DNA of 11,283 bases. Source: Terrisporobacter othiniensis. GTDB taxonomy: Bacteria > Bacillota > Clostridia > Peptostreptococcales > Peptostreptococcaceae. Position 1 is the first letter of the stretch. Each line of letters opens with the position of its first letter. Below, in pieces: positions 1-7,035 of this stretch. The stretch is from NCBI RefSeq assembly GCF_000808015.1, contig NZ_JWHR01000126.1, positions 1-11,283 of the forward strand. The letters are read 5' to 3'. Position numbers and translations under genes: made by a program. The notes beneath the pieces were generated by a model that was not told the DNA's origin, ran no database searches, and saw only the letters and a program-made list of their open reading frames with translations.

Positions 1-207
<207 letters not shown>

Positions 208-340
208 AATTTGTCCATCGCTCAGACTAATCATTATCTGAATATCTGGCTTGGTTTGTTTGCTGTTTCAGTTTAATTCTTAAAGAATTAATTTATTGTT
301 AACCTACTGTTTAATTTTCAAAGTTCTTTGCTTGTTTCAG
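208..340 (-). other. rRNA operon leader (boxA-like element and hairpin)
   Basis: This is the transcribed spacer between the proximal rRNA promoter and the mature 16S 5' end. At 307-328 the minus strand has AAGAACTTTGAAAATTAAAC, which resembles the CTTTGAAAACT-type boxA found in Firmicute rRNA leaders, where Nus factors bind for antitermination. At 273-291 a near-perfect inverted repeat (TTAATTC / GAATTAA) can form a 7-bp hairpin with a 5-nt loop. No coding sequence was seen. The boxA function is inferred from position and similarity. Confidence 0.6.
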
Positions 341-347
341 CTTCTTT

Positions 348-376
348 ATTTTACCAAAGCTGTTTTTCTTTGTCAA
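348..376 (-). promoter_or_regulatory. rRNA operon promoter P2 (proximal)
   Basis: On the minus strand there is a perfect -35 TTGACA (376-371), a 17-bp spacer and -10 TAAAAT (353-348). Transcription would start near 341, about 135 nt before the mature 16S end. The hexamer match and exact 17-bp spacing make this a strong sigma-A promoter. Confidence 0.85.
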
Positions 377-433
377 CCACTTTTTCAAGAAGTTTTTTGT
401 TGACGTTTTGTCCCTGTCTCAAGGACAAGTAAT

Positions 434-485
434 ACTATATCATCATATCAATTAATCGTCAACACATTTTTTAAAACTTTTTTAA
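434..485 (-). promoter_or_regulatory. rRNA operon promoter P1 (distal) with UP-like element
   Basis: The minus strand shows -35 TTGACG (462-457), a 17-bp spacer and -10 TATAGT (439-434). Directly upstream, 463-485 is made of A- and T-tracts (AAAAAAGTTTTAAAAAA on the minus strand), the usual form of an UP element bound by the RNA polymerase alpha subunits. With P2 this gives the tandem promoter pair common for Gram-positive rRNA operons. Just after the P1 start, TTGTCC/GGACAA arms (408-428) could form a small hairpin in the nascent RNA. Between 486 and 544 I see only AT-rich sequence with no gene. Confidence 0.85.
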
Positions 486-544
486 ATTATTTTAATTTAG
501 TTTATTAGAGCCATCATAAGCATTGATATTCTCTACCTTTTAAC

Positions 545-589
545 AAAAGGAAATATAAAGAATATCTTTAATTCTCCACATTTCCTTTT
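545..589 (-). terminator. Putative terminator after the DUF624 gene
   Basis: AAAAGGAAAT (545-554) is a perfect 10-bp inverted repeat with ATTTCCTTTT (580-589). The loop holds a smaller hairpin, AAAGA/TCTTT, at 557-569. It starts three bases past the stop of the DUF624 gene and lies upstream of the rRNA promoters, so a stop for the sugar operon is expected here. The U-tract on the minus strand is short (TTTTGTT) and the stem is low in GC, so it may be a weak terminator or a 3' stabilising structure. Confidence 0.5.
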
Positions 590-591
590 TA

Positions 592-1218
592 CTAGTTTAT
601 AAATCTATTAAATATTTTTTCAAAAAATATAGAGTTTATATATGTTATTATTCCAAACCCAATTACTGTGTAAAAAAATATTATATGTCCCCAATACATA
701 TTAAATAAATTAATTAGTAATAATGGACTTAAATTTAAGGCTACCATCATTAATGTATAAGGTAAGTTTTGTATAGATATAAGAGTAGAATTTATCATAG
801 TATTTTTTATAGTATTTTCAAACTTAGATATCATTGGAAATACATATGTAAGTGTAAAAATATATATTATACTTATCATAGTAAATACCAACTGTAAAGC
901 CTTACTAATTGATTCATTTAAAACTAATCTAGATATATAGAAATCAAATAATAATACTCCTCCTATTATTAACATAACAGTCCATACTATTGTACTAGTT
1001 TTAAAGTTTTCTTTGAACCTTTTTATAAACTCTTTTACTATATATGGTTCTTTATCTTTTGCCATCTGCATCGCAACAGAGTACGTAGCTGTAACTGACG
1101 CCCCTATAGTTATAATTGGCAAGCATGCTACTATACATAATAAGTTAAGTATAACTATATTAGTTATCTTTCCTAGAACCTCAAAAAATTTGTTGTCATA
1201 TCTGAATAAATTCCCCAT
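592..1218 (-). CDS. DUF624 (YesL-like) family membrane protein
   Basis: A 208-residue integral membrane protein whose N-terminus (FFEVLGKITNIVILNLLCIV followed by ACLPIITIGAS and an alanine/tyrosine-rich turn) matches the DUF624/YesL pattern: an LxxLxxLPxxTIGAS-type first membrane hairpin and a basic segment before the next helix. Five hydrophobic segments are visible at about residues 20-45, 76-97, 106-130, 152-172 and 176-197. Members of this family usually lie beside ABC sugar importer genes in Firmicutes; their molecular role is not established. Here it is the last gene of the maltodextrin cluster, after the ATPase gene and a hairpin terminator. The start is supported by AGAGGAAGGA about 6 nt upstream. 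An accessory role in sugar uptake is inference from context only. Confidence 0.85.
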   Translation of the reverse strand: MGNLFRYDNKFFEVLGKITNIVILNLLCIVACLPIITIGASVTATYSVAMQMAKDKEPYIVKEFIKRFKENFKTSTIVWTVMLIIGGVLLFDFYISRLVLNESISKALQLVFTMISIIYIFTLTYVFPMISKFENTIKNTMINSTLISIQNLPYTLMMVALNLSPLLLINLFNMYWGHIIFFYTVIGFGIITYINSIFFEKIFNRFIN

Positions 1219-1250
1219 AAAAAATCCTTCCTCTTAATTCAAAAAGTATT

Positions 1251-1290
1251 AAATAAAACTGCCATAGTTATTATTATAGCAGTTTATTTT
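1251..1290 (-). terminator. Intrinsic terminator after the ATPase gene (probably bidirectional)
   Basis: AAACTGC (1256-1262) pairs perfectly with GCAGTTT (1279-1285). The stem extends with a one-base bulge through flanking A/T tracts to 1251 and 1290. On the minus strand the stem is followed by TTTTATTTAATACTTTTT, a plausible U-tract. It lies about 10 nt after the ATPase stop, so it separates the main operon from the DUF624 gene, either as full terminator or as attenuator. Confidence 0.7.
1273..1281 (-). promoter_or_regulatory. Possible extended -10 promoter for the DUF624 gene
   Basis: Within the terminator hairpin the minus strand reads TGCTATAAT, a perfect extended -10 (TGnTATAAT). No good -35 is seen 16-18 bp upstream, which extended -10 promoters can tolerate. 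Transcription would start near 1266 and lead into the DUF624 gene about 48 nt later. In AT-rich DNA a chance match is possible. Confidence 0.35.
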
Positions 1291-1299
1291 ATATATTTA

Positions 1300-2412
1300 T
1301 TAATTTGTTATTACTATCCCAGTTTCATTATCAAAAACATGAACATTCTCCATATCAAATTTAAACTTCACTTTGTCACCTACTCTCGCTGGAGTTGTAG
1401 CCTTTACTCTTGCAGTCATAGGGAATTGTTCTATATTAAAGTATAAGTATACCTCTGATCCTAATAATTCATATACATTTATAGTAGTTTCAATTTCTCT
1501 TCCTGTACTTTCTTCGTTTAATTCAGTTAAATCGTGCACATTCTCTGGACGTATACCCATAGACACTACTTTATTTACATATCCACCATCAATTAAGGCT
1601 TTACCCTTAGCTTCTGGTAGTACTAATTCATGCTTTCCTACTTTTAATGTAATTTCTTTATCATTTTTGCAGACTGTTGCATCTAAGAAGTTCATTTGAG
1701 GAGAGCCTATAAACCCAGCTACAAATTTATTTTTTGGCGAGTTGTATAGGTTTTGTGGCGTATCAACTTGTTGTACTACACCATCTTTCATTACTACAAT
1801 TTTTGTACCAAGAGTCATAGCTTCTGTTTGATCATGAGTAACATATATCATAGTTGCTCCTAATCTTTCATGCAGTTTAGATATCTCTGTACGCATTTGA
1901 ACTCTTAATTTAGCATCAAGGTTTGATAAAGGCTCATCCATTAAGAATACTTTTGGTTCACGAACTATTGCTCTACCCATGGCAACCCTTTGTCTTTGTC
2001 CTCCAGATAATGCCTTAGGTTTACGATCTAATAATTTTTCAAGATCTAGTATTTTAGCAGCATATTTAACTTTTTCATCTATTATTTCTTTTGGAACTTT
2101 CTTTAATTTTAGCCCAAAAGCCATATTATCATATACACTTAAATGTGGATATAAGGCATAACTTTGGAATACCATTGCTATATCTCTATCTTTAGCTTCC
2201 ACATCATTTACTACTTTATCATCTATTTTTAAAGTCCCTTTACTTATATCTTCCAGTCCTGCTATCATTCTTAATGTTGTCGATTTACCACAGCCTGATG
2301 GACCTACGAATATTATAAAGTCTTTATCTTCTATTTCTAAATTAAAATCTTTTACAGCTTCAAAACCATTTTCATATATCTTACTAATATTTTGTAATGA
2401 TAAGCTTGCCAT
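1300..2412 (-). CDS. malK: Sugar ABC transporter ATP-binding protein, MalK/MsmK/UgpC family
   Basis: A 370-residue ATPase that energises the importer formed by the two permeases and the lipoprotein of this locus. The nucleotide-binding domain covers about residues 1-235: Walker A GPSGCGKST (37-45), Q-loop glutamine at 83, signature LSGGQRQR (135-142), Walker B VFLMDE (155-160), D-loop SNLD (163-166) and switch His193. The C-terminal ~130 residues form a TOBE/MalK-type regulatory domain (VSMGIRPENV and INVYELLGSEVYLYF are characteristic). Length and motifs are normal for the family, with no missing residues. The start is supported by GAGGGGGA about 8 nt upstream, and the gene follows the LacI regulator gene after only 38 nt. 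Such ATPases in Firmicutes can serve several sugar importers (MsmK-like), so it may not be exclusive to maltodextrin. Confidence 0.95.
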   Translation of the reverse strand: MASLSLQNISKIYENGFEAVKDFNLEIEDKDFIIFVGPSGCGKSTTLRMIAGLEDISKGTLKIDDKVVNDVEAKDRDIAMVFQSYALYPHLSVYDNMAFGLKLKKVPKEIIDEKVKYAAKILDLEKLLDRKPKALSGGQRQRVAMGRAIVREPKVFLMDEPLSNLDAKLRVQMRTEISKLHERLGATMIYVTHDQTEAMTLGTKIVVMKDGVVQQVDTPQNLYNSPKNKFVAGFIGSPQMNFLDATVCKNDKEITLKVGKHELVLPEAKGKALIDGGYVNKVVSMGIRPENVHDLTELNEESTGREIETTINVYELLGSEVYLYFNIEQFPMTARVKATTPARVGDKVKFKFDMENVHVFDNETGIVITN

Positions 2413-2450
2413 TTTTTAATCCCCCTCATATACACTTAATGATACTAAAA

Positions 2451-3485
2451 TTATTTTCTTAATTTAGAAGTTGACTCTCTAACAATTAATTCCCCTTCGA
2501 AAACTCTATGCTGATTTTTAGTCTTCTTGTTAATTAAATCAAATAGTATTTTAGTAGTTTCTCTTGCCATTTCTTCCACAGGCTGACGTATGGTAGTAAT
2601 AGAAGGGTTATAATAATATGTCATATCTAATCCATCAAATCCTACAATAGAATAATCCTGTGGAATTCTTTTTCCACTTTCCAATATAGCTTTACTTGCT
2701 CCAATTGCCATACTATCAGAAATAGAATAAACTGCTGTAAACTCCTCTCCTGACGCTAATAGTTCTTTCATCAGCTTATATCCATTTTTTATAATTTGAA
2801 TATTTTCATTATTATCAGTATGTCTGATTAGATTTTCATTTATAGGAATATTCCTATTTATTAATGCATTACGATATCCTTGTATACGCAATTTACTAAT
2901 ACTTTGATCACTTTTACCAGCAGCTAAAATTGCAATTTTTGTATGACCTTGGTCACATAAAAAGTTAACTACTTTTTCACTTTCATTTTTATCATCTACA
3001 CATACTGATGAGTATAAATTTTTATCTACATCACCTGCTATAGCTATTGTACTTAAAACAAAAGGTACATTAATTTCTTTTAGTTTCTCCTCTTGATGAG
3101 AGAAATTTCCTCCAAGAAATACAATTCCTTTTAGTCTTTTTTCTTTTATAAGCTCTAAAGCCACTTCAACTTCATCTTGGTTCGAATCAACTCTATGTAA
3201 TATAAAGGAATATTTTCTATCTTGTATTTCTTCTTCAAATACTTTTATCATATTTTGAAAAAATGGGTTGTCTATCCCTTTTATTAATACTGCTATGGTT
3301 TTAGTATCTAAAAGTTTTAAGTTTCTAGCACTTTTATTTGGAACAAAGTTACTTTCTTTTATAACTTCCATTATCATAGTTCTAGTTTCTTCACTTATGT
3401 CAGGATGATTGTTAATGGCTCTTGAAACTGTGCTTACTCCGACACCACATATCTTAGCTATATCTTTAATTGTGATTGCCTTCAT
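2451..3485 (-). CDS. malR: LacI-family transcriptional regulator, MalR-like
   Basis: A 344-residue repressor-type protein. The N-terminal helix-turn-helix (ITIKDIAKICGVGVSTVSRA, residues 4-23) is followed by the hinge KSARNLK (51-57). Leu56 stands where LacI and PurR place the leucine that wedges into the central CpG of the operator. Residues ~62-344 form the two-lobed periplasmic-binding-protein-like sensor domain, including the conserved SIVGFDGLDMT and ITTIRQP blocks. It lies inside the operon, 64 nt after malQ and 38 nt before the ATPase gene, with a modest AAAGGA ribosome site. The neighbours suggest it senses maltose or maltodextrin and binds the CpG-centred operators before malE and glgP. 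That assignment is inference; the family call is secure. I see no operator of the same type in front of this gene. Confidence 0.9.
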   Translation of the reverse strand: MKAITIKDIAKICGVGVSTVSRAINNHPDISEETRTMIMEVIKESNFVPNKSARNLKLLDTKTIAVLIKGIDNPFFQNMIKVFEEEIQDRKYSFILHRVDSNQDEVEVALELIKEKRLKGIVFLGGNFSHQEEKLKEINVPFVLSTIAIAGDVDKNLYSSVCVDDKNESEKVVNFLCDQGHTKIAILAAGKSDQSISKLRIQGYRNALINRNIPINENLIRHTDNNENIQIIKNGYKLMKELLASGEEFTAVYSISDSMAIGASKAILESGKRIPQDYSIVGFDGLDMTYYYNPSITTIRQPVEEMARETTKILFDLINKKTKNQHRVFEGELIVRESTSKLRK

Positions 3486-3549
3486 ATTAACACTATCCTT
3501 TCATTATTGTATTTTGCTATATCAGTTTATCACATAATAGACACTAAAA

Positions 3550-5031
3550 TTATATCCTTGCATATAATTTAGTTAACATCTTTATTTTCTTTATCATTTT
3601 CTTAGAGAAGCAATCTTTCTCCATTCTCCATTTCCAGTTCCCACCTAATGTTGAAGGTGTATTTATCCTTGCCTCTGATCCCAATCCTAAATAATCTTGA
3701 ACTGGTATTATACAAGTATCTGCTACACTTCTCATAGCTAAACATATAAAATCCCAATGTATAGCATTATCACGAGTATATTTGTTATTCATATAATTAA
3801 TAGACATTCTTTTATCTTCTTTACTGATTTCTTTATACCATCCACAAATAGTATTATTGTCATGTGTTCCAGTATAAACTATACAATTTCTATTATAGTT
3901 ATGAGGTAGGTAGTCACTATCCTCTCTTGAGTCAAAAGCAAACTGTAGTATTTTCATACCAGGATATCCTGTATCTTTAAGAAGTTGTTGTACACTTTCT
4001 GTTAAAAATCCTAAATCTTCTGCTATAATGTCTACTTTTCCTAACTCCTCTTTCAAGTATTTAAATAATTCTATCCCAGGTCCTTTTTCCCATGTACCAT
4101 TTACAGCAGTCAAATCTCCATATGGTATAGAGTAATATTCATCAAAACCTCTAAAGTGATCTATTCTTACAATATCATATAATTCAAATGACTGTTTTAT
4201 TCTTTTTATCCACCATTCATAATTGGTAAACTTATGATATTCCCAATCATATAATGGATTTCCCCACAACTGACCTGTCTCACAGAAACTATCTGGTGGA
4301 CACCCTGCAACAGCTGTTGGTATACAATCTTTGTTTAATTGAAACAGTTCAGGACTTGCCCATGTATCTGAACTATCTAACGATACATATATCGGAATAT
4401 CTCCTATAATAGAAATTCCTTTTTTATTTGCATAAGCTTTTAATTTATTCCACTGATTAAAAAATAAATATTGTAAATACTTATAAAACTCAATTTCTTC
4501 TTGTAATCTTTTTTCATATATTAATATAGCTTCTTCTTTTCTTTCTCTTATATCTTCATCCCACTCTATCCATGACTTTCCATCATATGAATCTTTTATT
4601 GCCATATATAATGCATAGTCATGTAACCACCATTTATTTTTTTCACAATACGCATTAAATTTTTTACTTAAACCTATATTACTTCGTTTATATGCCAACT
4701 TTAATATTTTAAATCTTGATAAATAAACTTTTTCATAATCAATATATTTCTGATTATCTCCCCAGTCATAACTATTACACTCATCCTCAGATAATAAGTC
4801 CTCTTTAACTAATTCATCTAAGTCTATAAAATATGGATTACCTGCAAAAGTAGAAAATGATTGATATGGAGAGTCACCATATCCAGTAGGGCCAAGAGGC
4901 AGGATCTGCCATAAACTTTGGCCTGCTTCGTGTAACATATCTATAAAATCATAAGCCTCTTTTGAAAAAGCTCCTATACCATATTTTGATGGTAAACTTG
5001 CAACAGGTAATAACATCCCACTTCTTCTCAT
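3550..5031 (-). CDS. malQ: 4-alpha-glucanotransferase (amylomaltase), GH77
   Basis: Cytoplasmic enzyme that transfers alpha-1,4-glucan segments between maltodextrins and releases glucose, producing longer chains suited to phosphorolysis. The 493-residue length is normal for bacterial amylomaltases. The N-terminus has the family block ASLPSKYGIG and LPLGPTGYGDSPYQSFS. Catalytic residues are visible by family alignment: nucleophile Asp291 in VRIDHFRGF, acid/base Glu338 in IIAEDLG and transition-state Asp391 in GTHDN. The C-terminus carries the conserved NTPSTLGGNWKWRM. The start has a strong AGGAGGGA only 4-5 nt upstream, and the gene follows malG after 25 nt, so they are co-transcribed. No anomalies were seen. 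Confidence 0.97.
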   Translation of the reverse strand: MRRSGMLLPVASLPSKYGIGAFSKEAYDFIDMLHEAGQSLWQILPLGPTGYGDSPYQSFSTFAGNPYFIDLDELVKEDLLSEDECNSYDWGDNQKYIDYEKVYLSRFKILKLAYKRSNIGLSKKFNAYCEKNKWWLHDYALYMAIKDSYDGKSWIEWDEDIRERKEEAILIYEKRLQEEIEFYKYLQYLFFNQWNKLKAYANKKGISIIGDIPIYVSLDSSDTWASPELFQLNKDCIPTAVAGCPPDSFCETGQLWGNPLYDWEYHKFTNYEWWIKRIKQSFELYDIVRIDHFRGFDEYYSIPYGDLTAVNGTWEKGPGIELFKYLKEELGKVDIIAEDLGFLTESVQQLLKDTGYPGMKILQFAFDSREDSDYLPHNYNRNCIVYTGTHDNNTICGWYKEISKEDKRMSINYMNNKYTRDNAIHWDFICLAMRSVADTCIIPVQDYLGLGSEARINTPSTLGGNWKWRMEKDCFSKKMIKKIKMLTKLYARI

Positions 5032-5056
5032 GATGTCCCTCCTATAATACTTTTTG

Positions 5057-5914
5057 TTATCCTTTTACAGCTCCAGCAACAACACCTTCTATAATGTGTT
5101 TTTGACAAACTAAGTAGAAAATTATTATTGGGATAATAGCTAACACAAGCATTGCCATCATAGCTCCCATATCTCTATTTCCATTTGATCCTACAAGCAT
5201 TTGAATTACTACCGGAATCGTTTTATATTTTGTAGATAAACCTATAACTAGATAAGGTAATAAGTAGTCATTCCATATCCACATTGCATTTAATATAGCA
5301 ACTGTTATAGATGTAGGCTTTAATATTGGTAATACTATGTAGAAATAAGTTTGTAATGGATTACAACCATCTATCATAGCAGCTTCTTCTATTTCTAATG
5401 GTATTGATTTAACAAATCCACTAAACATAAATACTGATAAACCTGCCCCAAAGCCTAAGTATAAAGCAATCATACCTACTGGATTTGCTAAGTTTAATGT
5501 ATCCGCTAATTTTACCATAGGGAACATTACCATTTGGAATGGTACTATCATTGAAAATACAAATAAGTAGTAAAGAGTACTTGTTAATTTACTTTTTACT
5601 CTTGTTATATAATAAGCAGTCATAGATGTGAAGAATATTATTACTACAACTGATCCTATTGTTATAAAAAATGACCATCCTATAGCACTTAAAAACCCTG
5701 TTCTCTCTAATCCATTAATATAATTTGTAATTCCCACAAATGTCTCTGGTGTAGGAAATGCAAACGGATTATCACTTATAAAAAACTTACCTTTAAATGA
5801 GTTTATAACTATAAATAAAATAGGAGCTAAAAATACTACTACTAATGCACAAAGTATTAAAAATGTAATACTATTTCCCATGCTTTTTTTTCTTCTTGGA
5901 ACTGCGTTTTGCAT
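5057..5914 (-). CDS. malG: Maltodextrin ABC transporter permease, MalG type
   Basis: A 285-residue inner-membrane permease of the binding-protein-dependent (BPD_transp_1) family. About six hydrophobic segments are seen, the first at residues 17-38. The cytoplasmic EAA loop that docks onto the ATPase is at ~176-200 (EEAAMIDGCNPLQTYFYIVL, ending in P). The C-terminus KHIIEGVVAGAVKG is typical of MalG/CUT1 permeases. Its start codon overlaps the malF stop in a TAATG arrangement, which implies translational coupling and equal production of the two subunits. A GGGAGGT ribosome site lies inside the end of malF. The exact sugar is inferred from the neighbouring malQ and glgP genes. Confidence 0.93.
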   Translation of the reverse strand: MQNAVPRRKKSMGNSITFLILCALVVVFLAPILFIVINSFKGKFFISDNPFAFPTPETFVGITNYINGLERTGFLSAIGWSFFITIGSVVVIIFFTSMTAYYITRVKSKLTSTLYYLFVFSMIVPFQMVMFPMVKLADTLNLANPVGMIALYLGFGAGLSVFMFSGFVKSIPLEIEEAAMIDGCNPLQTYFYIVLPILKPTSITVAILNAMWIWNDYLLPYLVIGLSTKYKTIPVVIQMLVGSNGNRDMGAMMAMLVLAIIPIIIFYLVCQKHIIEGVVAGAVKG

Positions 5915-6759
5915 TATTGTTCTACCTCCCTCTTTCTAGTGTAATACAATTGAGTAAGAGCAATAAGAGCTACTATTATAAAGAACATAACGGCTTTTGC
6001 CTGTCCAACACCTTCAAAGTTATTTCTTCCATAGAATGAATTTACTATATTCAGTGCTAACATTTCAGTTTTGTGCATTGGAGCACCATTAGTTAAAGCT
6101 AAGTTTTGATCATATAGCTTAAAGCTATTTGATAGCGTTAGAAAGAGACAAATTGTTATAGATGGCATTACCATTGGTATTGTTACATGTCTTAAAGTTT
6201 GCCATTTTGTTGCTCCATCAATTTTTGATGCTTCTATTAATTCTGTAGGTACATTTTGAAGGCCTGCTATATATATGATCATCATGTATCCTATCATTTG
6301 CCAGTTCATTAATAATATTAATCCAATAAGTCCATACTTTCCATTAGCAACTAAAGTTATTCCATAGTTTGCTAGAACAGCATTTATCATTGATTGCCAA
6401 GTATAACCTAGCACTATACCACCTATTAAATTAGGCATAAAAAATACTGTACGGAAAAAGTTTGTTCCTTTTATCTTCTTTGTTAATAAATAGGCAAGTG
6501 TGAATGCAATTATATTAACAGTTACTATAGATATAATCGTAAAGAAAGTTGTGAAACCAAATGATTCTAAGAATCTTTGACTTGGCTCAAATGCTGTTAT
6601 ATAGTTTTGTATCCCTACAAACTTTGCATTACTTACTGTAGTAAAATCACAAAATGATAAATATAATCCTGTTATAAATGGAATTATAAATGCTATGGAG
6701 AATGCTATCACTGTTGGTAATAAAAATACAGCAAAATATTTTTTCAATGTTTTTTGCAT
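5914..6759 (-). CDS. malF: Maltodextrin ABC transporter permease, MalF type
   Basis: A 281-residue membrane permease, partner of MalG. It is the short Gram-positive form: it lacks the extra N-terminal helices and large periplasmic loop of enterobacterial MalF. Hydrophobic segments begin at residues 9-30, and the EAA docking loop is at ~173-195 (ELIEASKIDGATKWQTLRHV). The C-terminal basic tail (TRKREVEQ) ends at the stop codon that overlaps the malG start. A full AGGAGGT lies 5 nt before the ATG. It is separated from malE by 276 nt containing a large stem-loop, so its expression may be lower than that of the binding protein. Confidence 0.93.
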   Translation of the reverse strand: MQKTLKKYFAVFLLPTVIAFSIAFIIPFITGLYLSFCDFTTVSNAKFVGIQNYITAFEPSQRFLESFGFTTFFTIISIVTVNIIAFTLAYLLTKKIKGTNFFRTVFFMPNLIGGIVLGYTWQSMINAVLANYGITLVANGKYGLIGLILLMNWQMIGYMMIIYIAGLQNVPTELIEASKIDGATKWQTLRHVTIPMVMPSITICLFLTLSNSFKLYDQNLALTNGAPMHKTEMLALNIVNSFYGRNNFEGVGQAKAVMFFIIVALIALTQLYYTRKREVEQ

Positions 6760-6816
6760 ACTATACCTCCTATTATTAATAAAAAGTAAGTGCTATAAAA
6801 TAATCTTAGTTAAATA

Positions 6817-6917
6817 AAAAGCTTAGACCATAAATATTATTACCTCATAATTTAACTAGGACTTAATCCTTAATTTAGTTTAACGGTAATATACTGTTAT
6901 TTATGGCTAAGCCTTTT
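6817..6917 (-). terminator. Large intercistronic stem-loop between malE and malF (partial terminator or RNA stabiliser)
   Basis: AAAAGCTTAG (6817-6826) and CCATAAATA (6828-6836) pair with TATTTATGG (6898-6906), CTAAGC (6907-6912) and TTTT (6914-6917), giving about 19 base pairs with two single-base bulges. Inside it, TATTACC (6838-6844) pairs with GGTAATA (6885-6891), and a small AGGA/TCCT hairpin sits at 6858-6870. On the transcribed strand the stem ends GTCTAAGC followed by TTTTTATTT, which is the form of an intrinsic terminator. Read-through into malF is required unless an unseen promoter exists. A partial terminator that leaves malE in molar excess over malFG is the likely role. The rest of the 6760-7035 gap holds the malF ribosome site, a minor hairpin at 7001-7018 and a weak TTGAAA-16-TAAAAT promoter match at 6996-6969. 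Confidence 0.7.
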
Positions 6918-7035
6918 CTATCTTGAATTAATTTAATTTTAATATCTTTAAAATAGTTCTAGATCATTATTTTATTAATAGTCTATCAACTTTCAAAAAT
7001 ACACTTACAAGTATTAATGTTTTTATTAGTTATAT

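Noticed and set aside
1013..1237. Plus-strand open frame of 74 codons
   Set aside because: It is antisense to the DUF624 gene, has no family features and no good ribosome site.
1373..2161. Two plus-strand open frames (1373-1699 and 1979-2161)
   Set aside because: Both are shadows of the ATPase gene, whose motifs are intact on the other strand.
6817..6917. Long inverted repeat considered as the end of an insertion sequence or MITE
   Set aside because: No target-site duplication was seen, and the T-tract plus intercistronic position fit an RNA structure. A copy-number search in the genome would settle it.
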